The notes below the pieces were generated by a model, which was not told the DNA's origin, did not search any database, and saw only the letters and a program-made list of their open reading frames with translations. Source: Paenibacillus xylanilyticus (GTDB taxonomy: Bacteria > Bacillota > Bacilli > Paenibacillales > Paenibacillaceae). Taken from it: a stretch of DNA of 64,000 nt. Made by a program: the position numbers and the translations under genes. This document shows, piece after piece, positions 1 through 8,885 of this stretch; positions within the stretch are counted from its first letter, which is position 1; every line of letters begins with the position of its first letter. The stretch is from NCBI RefSeq assembly GCF_013359935.1, contig NZ_JABMCB010000203.1, forward strand, positions 62,001-126,000, given 5' to 3'.

Positions 1-900
1 ACTTGTCTTGTCATGTTTTTGGCTACATTCGGCGGTGGGGTCGTTACCAAAACAGAATCCGGACTCGGTTGTGGCACGGAGTGGCCTATGTGTAATGGTA
101 AACTCGTTCCTGCACATACTGTAGCCTCACTGATTGAATATTCACATCGTGCGGTTAGCGCAATGGCAGGATTACTCTCCATTGCCTCATTTGTTGCATT
201 CCTCCGATATGGCAAATCACGTCGTGATCTGCAATTGTTTTCATTATTAACACTGATTTTTGTTATTATCCAGGGAATCATGGGGGCCTTTGCCGTCGTC
301 TTTTCCCAATCCTCAGCGGTTATGGCGCTGCACTTCGGATTTGCCCTGATCGCATTTGCCAGTTCCCTGATGATGGCTCTTGGCATTAGGCAGGAGGTAC
401 GTCATGGCGGCCTCGAAAGGTTGAACAAGTACCCTCGGGTCAGCAAAAACTTCCGCAACCTGGTATGGTTTTCAACCATCTATACGTATCTTGTGGTATA
501 CACAGGGGCATTTGTAAGTCATACCGACTCAGCTGGAGGCTGTTCAGGCTTCCCGCTCTGTAACGGCCAGATTGTACCTGAGCTGTCCGGTGGTGTAGCT
601 GTAGCATTTGCTCACCGTGTAGCAGCAGCTTCCCTTGTTGTTGTGATTGCGATCCTGGGTCATTATGCGTATCGTAAACATCCGGATAACAAGGAACTTC
701 GGGCCTTGGGCGTTTTGTCGGTTGTGCTCATTCTGCTTCAAGTCCTGATTGGGTTTGGCATGATGCTTACCATAAGCCGTCCAGAAGTGTATATGTTTGT
801 AGCTTTGGCTCACATGCTCGATATTGCCGTATTGTTCGGTATATTAACCTATATGAGTTTCTTGGTGTACAAGCTACACCGGCCAGCTGATCGCTTCTAA
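1..900 (+). CDS. ctaA: Heme A synthase CtaA (COX15 family), 5'-partial
   Basis: Integral membrane enzyme that oxidises the C8 methyl of heme O to give heme A for aa3-type cytochrome oxidase. The frame is open to the first base (codons for TCLV precede the first visible Met at 13), so the start lies upstream of the window and roughly the first dozen residues are missing. About eight hydrophobic segments are visible. Two repeats typical of the family carry paired Cys, in GLGCGTEWPMCNG and GGCSGFPLCNG, and each is followed by a conserved His (EYSHR and FAHRV). The C-terminal half also has an AHMLDI His. Followed by a strong hairpin. Identification is firm; the missing start is the only uncertainty. 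Confidence 0.95.
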   Translation, partial: TCLVMFLATFGGGVVTKTESGLGCGTEWPMCNGKLVPAHTVASLIEYSHRAVSAMAGLLSIASFVAFLRYGKSRRDLQLFSLLTLIFVIIQGIMGAFAVVFSQSSAVMALHFGFALIAFASSLMMALGIRQEVRHGGLERLNKYPRVSKNFRNLVWFSTIYTYLVVYTGAFVSHTDSAGGCSGFPLCNGQIVPELSGGVAVAFAHRVAAASLVVVIAILGHYAYRKHPDNKELRALGVLSVVLILLQVLIGFGMMLTISRPEVYMFVALAHMLDIAVLFGILTYMSFLVYKLHRPADRF

Positions 901-936
901 AGTTATTGGATCATTGGTTCAAAACCTAAAAACTGC

Positions 937-981
937 AAAGTCCACCATCCAGTGATGTACATCATTGGACAGGTGGACTTT
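937..981 (+). terminator. Long hairpin after ctaA
   Basis: A 10-bp outer stem (AAAGTCCACC pairing with GGTGGACTTT) encloses a second stem of about 11 bp with one G-T pair. It is followed by TGTTTG, a weak U tract. It sits 37 bp after the ctaA stop, so it is probably the ctaA terminator. Confidence 0.6.
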
Positions 982-1106
982 GTTTGATGTACGGCGGGGC
1001 AGGGCACCCTAATACAAGCAGCGGTCACACGTTTACTCTGATTCCGATTAGGTTTAATATTATTAATCATCTTATTGATCAGCAGAGTGGAAAGAGGAGG
1101 CTGTAT

Positions 1107-1835
1107 ATGCTGCGAACGTTGCTGGGTGAATTGCCGCGTCAGAATGAAGGCGTATTGGAGGAAGCCATCGAGTCGATGGTGGAGACGCTTGAACTTCTAC
1201 AACGACAGTTGGACCTGAATCAGGATCCGACTCACGATTATCGAAAACTGTATGTCTGGACACAGGGCTTGATCTCCTCACTGGATGAGCTGGAGCAGAG
1301 CTATTTTGCTGCATCCCACTTTCGGAAAAAGGTGAAGGCGGGTTCCACCGATGATATGACCATTGAGGAAAAGGCGGAATACGCTCGTTATGTATATTTT
1401 TATAAGGATGGGTTTATCCGGTGTTTTGCGATTCTGGATAAGACAGGCACGGTATTGAATGAATTATTTCAGTTAAACACGTCCAAAGTGAAGTCCCATT
1501 TCTCCTATTTTACCGTCTTAAGACAGTTTGGTTATGCCAAAATGCATGGAGACCTTGCTGTTCGATTGATCAATATCAAGGATGCCTACCGGGAGCCAAT
1601 GAGCAAGCTTCGCAAACGACGGAACATGGAGATTCACTACATGAACTCCGAGATGCAGGATGACCTTTGGCAGCTTCACCAGACATTGCAGGGCAAAGTA
1701 AAGCTGGAGGATCTGGATCAGCATCTGGATGAATTGCGCCAGGGCGTTGATATGGTTTGCGAAACGCTAAAGGAGGCTTATGGTTACATCAACAAGATGT
1801 GGCACAAGCAAGGAGTGTCCGAACTTGCAAAGTAA
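1107..1835 (+). CDS. HEPN-type protein of the Cthe_2314-like kind, function unknown
   Basis: A 242-residue, largely alpha-helical soluble protein. The start is ATG 1107, preceded by AAAGAGGAGG at the right distance; the frame is open further upstream but without a ribosome site. The middle carries an aromatic-rich stretch (YARYVYFYKDGF), and later KLRKRRNMEIHYMN has the R-x4-6-H character of HEPN domains, the signature of many RNA-cleaving or nucleotide-binding toxins and of harmless relatives. I place it in the Cthe_2314-like HEPN group common in paenibacilli; this is by recollection of the family. No antitoxin-like partner gene lies beside it, so a toxin role is not supported. Monocistronic between ctaA and the met operon. 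Confidence 0.55.
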   Translation: MLRTLLGELPRQNEGVLEEAIESMVETLELLQRQLDLNQDPTHDYRKLYVWTQGLISSLDELEQSYFAASHFRKKVKAGSTDDMTIEEKAEYARYVYFYKDGFIRCFAILDKTGTVLNELFQLNTSKVKSHFSYFTVLRQFGYAKMHGDLAVRLINIKDAYREPMSKLRKRRNMEIHYMNSEMQDDLWQLHQTLQGKVKLEDLDQHLDELRQGVDMVCETLKEAYGYINKMWHKQGVSELAK

Positions 1836-1855
1836 ATCAGGTGTAATATTTACCT

Positions 1856-1884
1856 TTGACAAAGCGGAATACTTGGATTATACT
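1856..1884 (+). promoter_or_regulatory. SigA-type promoter of the metNIQ leader
   Basis: TTGACA at 1856-1861 and TATACT at 1879-1884 with a 17-bp spacer. It lies about 80 bp upstream of the SAM riboswitch, as expected for an S-box leader transcript. Confidence 0.75.
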
Positions 1885-1964
1885 GAGTTTCTAAATTAAA
1901 CGTTACATGGAATTAATATGTGTAGCTATTTAAAATTTTACCACTGAACTTATAAATTTCATAT

Positions 1965-2106
1965 TTCTTATCGAGAGCGGCGGAGGGACAGGCCCGATGA
2001 AGCCCGGCAACCGATTTATAATGACATGACAAGCCAGTCATACTTTATAGATGTTAGGTGCTAATTCCTACAAAATGGTGCAAAGCACGATTTTGGCAGA
2101 TGAGAA
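1965..2106 (+). promoter_or_regulatory. SAM-I (S-box) riboswitch aptamer
   Basis: The core sequences of the S-box class are visible in order: TTATCGAGAGC, GGAGGGACAGGCCCGATGAAGC, CGGCAACC, then AGGTGCTAATTCC and GATGAGAAGG at the 3' end. P1 forms from TTCTTATC at 1965-1972 with GATGAGAA at 2099-2106 (8 bp with one wobble). SAM binding stabilises P1 and lets the downstream terminator form, shutting off methionine uptake when SAM is plentiful (established mechanism). It is directly upstream of metNIQ. Confidence 0.95.
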
Positions 2107-2124
2107 GGTACATTCTTTCATGTG

Positions 2125-2161
2125 AAGAGCCCTTTTTGTTTCTGCAAAAGGGCTCTTTTTT
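2125..2161 (+). terminator. Intrinsic terminator of the SAM riboswitch
   Basis: AAGAGCCCTTTT pairs with AAAAGGGCTCTT and is followed by a T run to 2161. It is the expression platform of the riboswitch 19 bp upstream. Confidence 0.9.
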
Positions 2162-2231
2162 ATACGCCAGAGGGGAGTTTTCCTTTCATTCGGGTAAAGA
2201 TACATGTAGGCGGTGGGAAGGAGAAGTCATA

Positions 2232-3266
2232 TTGATTGAATTAAAGGGATTAACCAAGACGTACGGCAGAGGTACAAAACAAACGACAGCACTAGCCGAT
2301 TTGGATCTGAACGTCGGCAAGGGTGAAATATTTGGAGTTATCGGACACTCCGGTGCAGGGAAAAGTACATTGATTCGATGTATCAATCTGCTTGAAAGAC
2401 CAACAGCTGGTGAGGTATGGGTGGATGGTGTGAACCTTACAGCTCTCAGCAAAACGGAGCTGCAGCAGCAGCGACGCAAGATTGGCATGATATTTCAGCA
2501 CTTTAATCTGTTATCTTCAGCTACGGTATATGACAATGTTGCTTTCCCATTGAAGTTGGTTAATACGCCTAAGGCTGAGATTGACCGCAAAGTGAAGGAG
2601 CTGCTCGCTCTCGTTGGCCTGGAGCATCATAGCAGCAAATATCCTGCGCAGCTGTCAGGGGGACAGAAACAGAGAGTAGGCATCGCCCGCGCACTTGCCA
2701 GTGATCCGGCAGTTCTGCTCTGTGACGAAGCGACGTCGGCGCTTGATCCCCAGACCACGGCTTCGATTTTGAAGCTGCTGATGGATATTAACAAGAAATA
2801 CAATCTGACCATTGTTCTGATCACCCATGAAATGCATGTCATTCAGAGCATCTGTGATCAAGTTGCTGTCATTCATCAGGGAGGAATCGTGGAACAAGGC
2901 CCTGTAACGGATGTCTTCCTTAAGCCGCAGCATGCCATTACGCGTGACTTCATGCAGCGTGACCACGAGTCAGAGCTTTTATTGGAAGAGGCTGCCCTGG
3001 CACATGCCGGTGGAACGGCTCAGCAGGACGGACGCTCACAGCTGGTCAAAATCTCATTTTTGGGCGATAAAACATATGAAGCCATTCTGTCCAGAACCGT
3101 TCGTCAGACCGGAGTGGACTTCGCCATTCTGCAAGGAACGATCTCGAGAATTAAACAGATTCCGTATGGACAGTTAACCGTTCGTTTTGAAGGCGATGCG
3201 GAAGCGATTGGTCGAACAGTGCATGAATTGAATGAGCAAGGGCTTGATGTGGAGGTGCTTCGTTAA
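2232..3266 (+). CDS. metN: Methionine ABC transporter ATP-binding protein MetN
   Basis: Cytoplasmic ATPase of the D/L-methionine importer. It has Walker A GHSGAGKST, signature LSGGQKQR, Walker B VLLCDEATSALD and the H-loop ITHE. The C-terminal ~100 residues match the NIL regulatory domain of the family. I chose TTG 2232 because AAGGAG at 2218-2223 sits 8 nt upstream and the protein then starts LIELKGLTKTYG with the family's usual length of 344 residues; the frame upstream overlaps the riboswitch terminator. First gene of an S-box controlled operon, followed after 1 nt by metI. Confidence 0.95.
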   Translation: MIELKGLTKTYGRGTKQTTALADLDLNVGKGEIFGVIGHSGAGKSTLIRCINLLERPTAGEVWVDGVNLTALSKTELQQQRRKIGMIFQHFNLLSSATVYDNVAFPLKLVNTPKAEIDRKVKELLALVGLEHHSSKYPAQLSGGQKQRVGIARALASDPAVLLCDEATSALDPQTTASILKLLMDINKKYNLTIVLITHEMHVIQSICDQVAVIHQGGIVEQGPVTDVFLKPQHAITRDFMQRDHESELLLEEAALAHAGGTAQQDGRSQLVKISFLGDKTYEAILSRTVRQTGVDFAILQGTISRIKQIPYGQLTVRFEGDAEAIGRTVHELNEQGLDVEVLR

Positions 3267-3267
3267 C

Positions 3268-3927
3268 ATGGATTTTTCATCTGTACGCTGGGGAGAGATC
3301 GGCAAGGCCTCCATTGAAACATTGCAAATTTTGGGAGCGTCCGGTTTGTTTACCATCATTATAGGATTGCCACTGGGTGTCCTGCTATTTATGACAGCGA
3401 GATCGGCTTCCGTTCAGTCACGTATTTTCTATACCGTGTTATCCATCGTTGTTAACATTCTGCGGTCGGTACCGTTCATTATTTTGATCGTTGCCCTTAT
3501 TCCGTTTACACGTTCACTGGTCGGTACAGCCACAGGTGTACTTGGAGTCATCCCGCCACTTGTTATTGCAGCTGCTCCTTACTTCGCAAGGTTGGTTGAG
3601 ACTACACTTCGTGAAGTGGATCGTGGAGTCATTGAGGCCGCTCAGGCGATGGGGGCATCAACTGGACAGATTGTAAGGCGCGTACTGCTGCCTGAGGCGC
3701 TGCCTGGTCTGCTTGCAGGGATTACAATTACGATTGTAACGTTAGTATCTTATACGGCGATGGCCGGCATGGTCGGCGGTGGTGGACTCGGTACACTTGC
3801 CATTAACTATGGCTACTTCCGTTACCAATATGAAATTATGATTATTTCAGTCGTATTCATGGTCATTCTGGTGCAAGTTCTGCAAATGTTTGGCGATCGA
3901 CTCGTTAAATTGTTCACCCGGAAATAA
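3268..3927 (+). CDS. metI: Methionine ABC transporter permease MetI
   Basis: A 219-residue membrane permease with five predicted membrane segments. It carries the EAA loop EAAQAMGASTGQIVRRVLLPEALPG, which contacts the MetN ATPase. ATG 3268 begins 1 nt after the metN stop, so translation is probably coupled. Length is typical for the family. Confidence 0.95.
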   Translation: MDFSSVRWGEIGKASIETLQILGASGLFTIIIGLPLGVLLFMTARSASVQSRIFYTVLSIVVNILRSVPFIILIVALIPFTRSLVGTATGVLGVIPPLVIAAAPYFARLVETTLREVDRGVIEAAQAMGASTGQIVRRVLLPEALPGLLAGITITIVTLVSYTAMAGMVGGGGLGTLAINYGYFRYQYEIMIISVVFMVILVQVLQMFGDRLVKLFTRK

Positions 3928-4008
3928 CACATATATAGCATTTTGCATCCAATCCATGCTGGACGAATGCAAAGATGCAACAAATTTATTGGAGAAGGGG
4001 TTTTACAC

Positions 4009-4845
4009 ATGAAAAAATGGTCTTTTGCACTGCTCAGCCTGATGCTGATTGCGGTACTTGCTGCATGCGGAAACAACAAGGATTCAGACAGTGGGGCAGA
4101 TAATGAAGCAGGTGCACCGCGTACCGTGGAATTGAAAGTCGGAGCTTCACCAACACCGCACGCTGAAATTCTGGAAAGTATCAAACCTGAGCTGGAAGCT
4201 CAAGGCATTCGTTTGCAGATTGTAACGTTCAATGACTATGTTCAGCCGAACCAACAGTTGGCAGACAAACAATTGGATGCAAACTTTTTCCAACATCAAC
4301 CTTACCTGGACACAGAAAATAAAGAACGTGGTTTTAACCTCGTTAGTGTAGCAGCTGTCCATGTTGAACCTTTTGCTGGTTACTCCAAAAAGATTAAGTC
4401 TTTGGATGAGCTGCAAGACGGCGCCAAAGTAGCGATTCCCAATGACCCATCCAACGGTGGACGTGCATTGCTGCTGCTCGCAAAGGAAGGGATCATTACC
4501 CTGAAAGATAACACTAACATCGCATCCACGATTCAGGATATTACAGCCAATCCGAAAAACCTGGAGATTATCGAGTTGGATGCAGCCATGATGCCACGTC
4601 AACTGGATGAAGCCGATCTGGTATTCATCAACGCTAACTACGCGCTTGAAGCCAATTTGAACCCGGAAAAAGATTCTTTGCTTATTGAAGATCTGCAAGG
4701 TAATCCATATGCCAACATTCTCGTTGCCCGTGAAGACAACAAGGATGCAGATGCGATCAAGAAGCTGGCGGCAGCCCTGAATTCCGAAGCGGTTAAAACG
4801 TTCATCAAGGAACGTTACCAAGGTGCAGTTGAACCTGCGTTCTAA
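4009..4845 (+). CDS. metQ: Methionine-binding lipoprotein MetQ (NLPA family)
   Basis: A 278-residue extracellular substrate-binding lipoprotein. The lipobox is LAAC with the lipidated Cys at residue 20. The mature part shows NLPA-family motifs: VGASPTPHAEIL, YVQPNQQLADKQLDANFFQHQPYL and ADLVFINANYA. ATG 4009 follows GGAGAAGGGG; the open frame upstream lacks a ribosome site. Third gene of the metNIQ operon and followed by a strong terminator. Methionine (or a related sulfur amino acid) is the inferred ligand, supported by the S-box control. Confidence 0.95.
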   Translation: MKKWSFALLSLMLIAVLAACGNNKDSDSGADNEAGAPRTVELKVGASPTPHAEILESIKPELEAQGIRLQIVTFNDYVQPNQQLADKQLDANFFQHQPYLDTENKERGFNLVSVAAVHVEPFAGYSKKIKSLDELQDGAKVAIPNDPSNGGRALLLLAKEGIITLKDNTNIASTIQDITANPKNLEIIELDAAMMPRQLDEADLVFINANYALEANLNPEKDSLLIEDLQGNPYANILVAREDNKDADAIKKLAAALNSEAVKTFIKERYQGAVEPAF

Positions 4846-4888
4846 GTCGCATAAAACTTGCTTAAAACGTATTTGAATAGTATACGAG

Positions 4889-4928
4889 AAAAACCGAGCA
4901 TCTCTCTCTGAGAATTGCTCGGTTTTTT
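4889..4928 (+). terminator. Terminator of metNIQ
   Basis: AAAACCGAGCA pairs with TGCTCGGTTTT and is followed by seven T, 44 bp after the metQ stop. Confidence 0.9.
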
Positions 4929-4967
4929 TGTTGCTCCCAGAATGTCCAGAGGCTTTCTTCTGTACGT

Positions 4968-5969
4968 TCAATTGTTATTTTTGTATGTATCGGATGTTTT
5001 CTCCGATTTACGATAGTAGGATAATTCATTCTGGTCGGCGTATTGCTGCTCATCTGCTTCTTGCAGAAAGGCTTTTTCATTGGGAGACAACATGTCATCC
5101 TCCAGTCCTGATTTTTTCCGTCTGTATTTAAGCCATAAGAATATGCCAACAAGCAAAGGGACAATGACGTACCATCCTTTTTTGAACAAAAGCAATATGC
5201 TAAATTTCTGCCCAGCCGTGTAACCGATACCGCCTACTAGTATGCTTTTAAGCCCCACAGTGGATGTTTTGTCAGTGGAGGCATCATAATCCTCATAGGT
5301 GTGACCGGCATTTACATTAAGTTGGTTAAGGACCGTGTCTTCAAATGCCCGACGATTCTGTTCAAAGTCAGGTTTCTCTGTCACGAGAATGGCGGCGATG
5401 TATCCTTCACGTGTCAGCATCTTTACATTGTAATTGACCATAGCCTTCTCAGAGGCATCTTTGAAACCAAGAGAGTAAACCAATTGATGCTTGGTACGGT
5501 CATACGTCGGTTCGATTTCCCACCCCGTAATATACGTTTTATCTTCAGAAGCTAGTTCCCTATTTTCTTCTTCTGTGCCTCGGATATAACTGCTTAACAG
5601 TTCTTCGGCATCCAGATTTGGATCACTATCATTAATATGACCTGTTTTCACGTACTCGAACACCACATACCATGAGCCCGATTGACTGGTGCTGTAAAGA
5701 CTTCCGATCTCGTTCCCATTAGGTTTAGAACCCATATTTAGCATAGAACGTTGGGTATTGGCCTTATCCAAATAGGAATGATTTTCGGACAATTGAAGAG
5801 ATGCCTTGTTATCCAGGGACACCGATGCTGGACCGTCAACCCAGTCATATTCATAAGGCGATTTGGTGGTTTCACTTGCTGCAAGCGTCGAAGTGGAGAA
5901 CACATGCGATAATGCAATAAGTAGCAACAGTGCGAGTAAGAAAACAAAGCCTCGGTTTTGATTTTTCAT
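4968..5969 (-). CDS. DUF2167-type membrane-anchored protein
   Basis: A 333-residue protein of unknown function. It has a signal-peptide-like hydrophobic N terminus (FVFLLALLLLIALSHVF), a long extracytoplasmic part with the DUF2167 hallmarks SGSWYVVFEYVKTGHI and YITGWEIEPTYDRTKHQLVYSLG, then one membrane helix near residues 265-285 (WYVIVPLLVGIFLWL) and a charged, cytoplasmic tail. ATG 5969 is preceded by AAAGGAT; an upstream in-frame start lacks this. Convergent with metQ and not in an operon. Related proteins are widespread and uncharacterised; I infer a surface-exposed domain but no activity. Confidence 0.75.
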   Translation of the reverse strand: MKNQNRGFVFLLALLLLIALSHVFSTSTLAASETTKSPYEYDWVDGPASVSLDNKASLQLSENHSYLDKANTQRSMLNMGSKPNGNEIGSLYSTSQSGSWYVVFEYVKTGHINDSDPNLDAEELLSSYIRGTEEENRELASEDKTYITGWEIEPTYDRTKHQLVYSLGFKDASEKAMVNYNVKMLTREGYIAAILVTEKPDFEQNRRAFEDTVLNQLNVNAGHTYEDYDASTDKTSTVGLKSILVGGIGYTAGQKFSILLLFKKGWYVIVPLLVGIFLWLKYRRKKSGLEDDMLSPNEKAFLQEADEQQYADQNELSYYRKSEKTSDTYKNNN

Positions 5970-6171
5970 TTCGAGATCCTTTCGAGGGGGATGTAGTTTG
6001 ATCAAACCTAAACGATGTAAGGACTAAATGACAGTAACATAAGAGTGTAAATAACAGCAAGATATTTTTGGATAAAAAGGGTTTTATTCCCTAAAGGGGC
6101 ATGCAAGTTGTGAGGGGCGGATAAATATTTTATACTGGATGAGTGACTGCTCTTTGAAGAGGGGGATGGAC

Positions 6172-6954
6172 GTGAAGGGAAAGATTGCCCTCATAACGGG
6201 AAGTGCCAAAGGCCTTGGGAAAATGACAGCCCTTAGTCTGGCAGATCAGGGATGCCACATTGCCTTGAATTACGTGCATAGCCAGATCGAAGCCGAATCG
6301 CTTCAGGCTCAGATCACAGCCAAAGGAGTGCGCTGTATTGCCGTTCAAGCTGACATTTCCAAAACAGAAGACATCGCCATGCTGGTAGAACACGTTGAAA
6401 CTGAGCTGGGGAGTATCGATATTCTGGTGAACAATGCGGGTCCCTTTGTTCGTGAACGGCGGTTGTTTGCAGAGTATACCGAGGCAGAGGTTCAGATGCT
6501 GGTGCAAGGCAACCTGCTGGGACCCATGCTCCTGGATCATCGTGTGCTGCCAGAGATGAGACGCAAAAAATGGGGCCGGATTATTCATTTTGGCTTCAGT
6601 CACGCGGGAGAAGCACGTTCCTGGCCTCATCGTGCAGTGTATGCTGCTGCGAAGGTAGGACTGGTTTCTTTTACGAAGACACTCGCTGTTGAGGAGGCAC
6701 CTTACGGCATAACCGTAAATATGGTTTGTCCGGGTGATATCCGGGGTGCCAACAAGGAAAAAACCATTGATGAAATGGCAGGCATAACCGATCAGGAAAC
6801 GCCGCGGGGGCGTCCCGGCAGCGGTGAAGATATTGCACGGGTGATTACGTATTTGTGTCTGGATCATTCGGATTTTATAACAGGCAACATCATGGATGTA
6901 TCGGGCGGGCTCGATCCCATTCGTCCTACCATTCAGCGTGAAGAGGGACAATAG
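6172..6954 (+). CDS. Short-chain dehydrogenase/reductase
   Basis: NAD(P)-dependent oxidoreductase with a Rossmann fold. It has the cofactor motif TGSAKGLG (TGxxxGxG), the NNAG motif and the catalytic Ser...YxxxK (GFSHAG then YAAAK). The C terminus follows the FabG pattern (SGGLDP). I prefer GTG 6172 because GAGGGGG ends 6 nt upstream; ATG 6166 and ATG 6139 are possible but badly spaced. Substrate cannot be read from the sequence: FabG-like or sugar/steroid-type enzymes are equally possible. Monocistronic and convergent with yutI. Confidence 0.85.
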   Translation: MKGKIALITGSAKGLGKMTALSLADQGCHIALNYVHSQIEAESLQAQITAKGVRCIAVQADISKTEDIAMLVEHVETELGSIDILVNNAGPFVRERRLFAEYTEAEVQMLVQGNLLGPMLLDHRVLPEMRRKKWGRIIHFGFSHAGEARSWPHRAVYAAAKVGLVSFTKTLAVEEAPYGITVNMVCPGDIRGANKEKTIDEMAGITDQETPRGRPGSGEDIARVITYLCLDHSDFITGNIMDVSGGLDPIRPTIQREEGQ

Positions 6955-6966
6955 ACGGGATATGCA

Positions 6967-7007
6967 CAAAAAAGAGCCCTCCGCTTCATGTGAAGCGAAA
7001 GGCTCTT
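6967..7007 (-). terminator. Terminator of yutI, between convergent genes
   Basis: AAGAGCC/GGCTCTT plus inner CGCTTCA/TGAAGCG form one interrupted stem. Reading on the minus strand it ends in a run of T, so it terminates yutI; it may also slow the convergent SDR transcript. Confidence 0.8.
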
Positions 7008-7031
7008 GAGGTTTATTTCGTGAAGGATTGA

Positions 7032-7277
7032 TTAGAATACTTGTACGACTTCTTCGACACCGTCAACTTCTTCAAGAAGGGCGCGTTCAATCCCGGCTTT
7101 TAAGGTAATGGTGGAGCTTGGGCAGCTGCCGCAGGCACCGACCAGTTTCAGCTTAACGATGCCGTCCTCCACGTCGACCAGTTCCACGTCACCGCCATCG
7201 CGTTGCAGGAACGGACGAAGTTTGTCAAGCACGTCAGATACCTCATCATACATGGTGCTTTGTGCGTTTTCGCTCAT
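7032..7277 (-). CDS. yutI: NifU C-terminal-domain Fe-S scaffold protein (YutI-like)
   Basis: An 81-residue protein consisting only of the NifU C-terminal domain. It carries CGSC (the CxxC that holds a labile [4Fe-4S] cluster for delivery to apo-proteins) and the FLQRDGGDVELVDV signature. ATG 7277 is preceded by AAAGGAG with good spacing; the in-frame TTG nine bases upstream is too close to it. Divergent from yuzB with a shared 80-bp promoter region; the same small neighbourhood is known from B. subtilis. Confidence 0.9.
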   Translation of the reverse strand: MSENAQSTMYDEVSDVLDKLRPFLQRDGGDVELVDVEDGIVKLKLVGACGSCPSSTITLKAGIERALLEEVDGVEEVVQVF

Positions 7278-7357
7278 ATTTTTCAACTCCTTTCCTCTAT
7301 ATATTATATTACAATTGGCCGTAAATTAAAATGGTCAAACAAAGCAGGTGAACCTAC

Positions 7358-7612
7358 ATGAGACCGATTATTGAATTTTGTGCCAACAATATGCATTTTG
7401 GTACAGATGAAGTCATGGATCAACTCGAAGAGAATCCGGACTATGATGTGATTGAATACGGCTGCCTCAGCAACTGCGGCCAATGTTACATGACTCCTTT
7501 TGCACTAGTTAATGGTGAAGTTGTCATCACAGACAAAGTGGAGGATTTATATAACGCAATCCTGGCCAAAATTGCCGAAGCCGATGCCTGGAACGAGTTG
7601 GATCTCGACTAA
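7358..7612 (+). CDS. yuzB: YuzB family protein (DUF1450)
   Basis: An 84-residue protein with a Cys-rich core: GCLSNCGQC plus an N-terminal Cys in EFCANN, reminiscent of thioredoxin-like ferredoxins. Function is not established. It overlaps the convergent yutJ gene tail to tail by 4 bp. Neighbourhood with yutI and yutJ matches Bacillus, which supports a role in Fe-S or redox housekeeping (inference). Confidence 0.85.
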   Translation: MRPIIEFCANNMHFGTDEVMDQLEENPDYDVIEYGCLSNCGQCYMTPFALVNGEVVITDKVEDLYNAILAKIAEADAWNELDLD

Positions 7613-8670
7613 CCGAGATGGCGCTTCGACATCCAGAGCACGCCGCTTTTCAGAATACGAGGCACACGTCCCATCATGGACGTTTTGCCCATCAGCCCAA
7701 ATCCAGCCTTCTTGCCGAGTGCGCCGAGCGTGCCACGAAGCTTGAGTGGCTGCGGATTGGGCTTTTCGCCTTTCCAAAGGGCATGCTGAATATGAGCGAT
7801 CTGTTCACCCTGTACTTCTGCAGCCTGACCGCTTGGTGCATAAGGTACACTCGCACAGTCACCTACTACATAAACATCCGTATATTCGGGAATTTGATAA
7901 TACTCGTTCAGTACAACCCGGCCCTGCGGGTCTTTGGTCACATCCAGATCTTGTACTACTTTTACAGGCTGAATACCGGCAGTCCATACGACTGCATCAG
8001 TTAAGATCTCTTCATCCCGGTTGAAAATGGCACGATCCTCAAGGCGGGAAATGGCGACATGTCCACGTGTCTCTACCTGATGTTCATTGAACCACTCATG
8101 CACGTAAGCGGACAAACGCTGTGGGAATGCAGATAATACACGCTCGCCACGGTCCAGGATACTGATGTTCAGATCTGGTCTGCTCTCTCTCAGTTCGGCT
8201 GCCATTTCGACACCGCTCAATCCACCGCCAACAATATGCACGTTTCCGTAAGCTTTCACTTCGTTCAGACGGAGATAGGTTTCCCGTGTTTTGCTAAAAC
8301 TCTGGATCGTACAGCTGTATTCTTCCGCTCCAGGTGTATTGTGGAACCGGTCTGTACAGCCAAGTCCAATAACGAGCTTGTCATATTCCAGAGGATCCTG
8401 GCCTTCAATTTCAATCTGACGCTGGTCCAGGTCAATTGAAGTGACTTCACCGTAACGGTGAGTGACTTTTTCATGTACTGGAAATTGGATGCGCAGATCA
8501 TAGTCGGATACGGTCCCTGCTGCGAGTGCGTAATATTCAGTCTTCAATCCCTGAAAGGGGCTGCGATCCACCAACACGATTTGTGTATCTGACGGAATTT
8601 TGCCTTCCAGAAGTTCTTTGATAATTGTGAGGCCACCATAGCCGCCTCCGAGAATGACGAAATTTTTCAT
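7609..8670 (-). CDS. yutJ: NADH dehydrogenase-like flavoprotein (YutJ type)
   Basis: A 353-residue NAD(P)/FAD-dependent oxidoreductase of the NDH-2-like group. The N terminus has an FAD-binding GGGYGGL, the middle an NADH-binding GGGLSGVE, and the C-terminal FAD motif is VYVVGDCAS. ATG 8670 with AAGGAAG upstream. It is shorter at the C terminus than the true NDH-2 at 25334, with only a short cationic tail, so membrane attachment and quinone reduction are uncertain. Its stop overlaps the yuzB stop by 4 bp. Confidence 0.85.
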   Translation of the reverse strand: MKNFVILGGGYGGLTIIKELLEGKIPSDTQIVLVDRSPFQGLKTEYYALAAGTVSDYDLRIQFPVHEKVTHRYGEVTSIDLDQRQIEIEGQDPLEYDKLVIGLGCTDRFHNTPGAEEYSCTIQSFSKTRETYLRLNEVKAYGNVHIVGGGLSGVEMAAELRESRPDLNISILDRGERVLSAFPQRLSAYVHEWFNEHQVETRGHVAISRLEDRAIFNRDEEILTDAVVWTAGIQPVKVVQDLDVTKDPQGRVVLNEYYQIPEYTDVYVVGDCASVPYAPSGQAAEVQGEQIAHIQHALWKGEKPNPQPLKLRGTLGALGKKAGFGLMGKTSMMGRVPRILKSGVLWMSKRHLG

Positions 8671-8721
8671 GACTCGGCTTCCTTTCTGCATCAGTCCCGT
8701 GTGAGCGGGGCTGTAACCTGC

Positions 8722-8751
8722 GGAGCAGCTATGTTTTCACATAGCTGCTCC
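8722..8751 (-). terminator. Perfect 13-bp hairpin between mqnE and yutJ
   Basis: GGAGCAGCTATGT and ACATAGCTGCTCC form a perfect stem with a TTTC or GAAA loop. It is downstream of mqnE and upstream of yutJ, both on the minus strand. It lacks a T run on that strand, so it may be a processing or partial termination site rather than a classic terminator. Confidence 0.45.
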
Positions 8752-8885
8752 TTATGATTTATTTTAATTATTATATCGAAAATTCAGGACTTTAAAATTA
8801 GAGGTATTATACAAATATGGTGCATCGATTCGAATAGCGGCTCTCCTTGTGGAATGAAAGAAGCGATCGAGGCGATGCAGCAGGT

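Noticed and set aside
984..1106. Longer N terminus for the HEPN-type protein starting at 984
   Set aside because: The added 41 residues overlap the region after the ctaA hairpin and lack a ribosome site; ATG 1107 has a near-perfect one.
4147..4971. 274-codon minus-strand frame over metQ
   Set aside because: Antisense to metQ and crossing its terminator; no start signal.
6130..6969. 279-codon minus-strand frame over the SDR gene
   Set aside because: Antisense shadow with His/Cys-rich random composition; the SDR motifs are on the plus strand.
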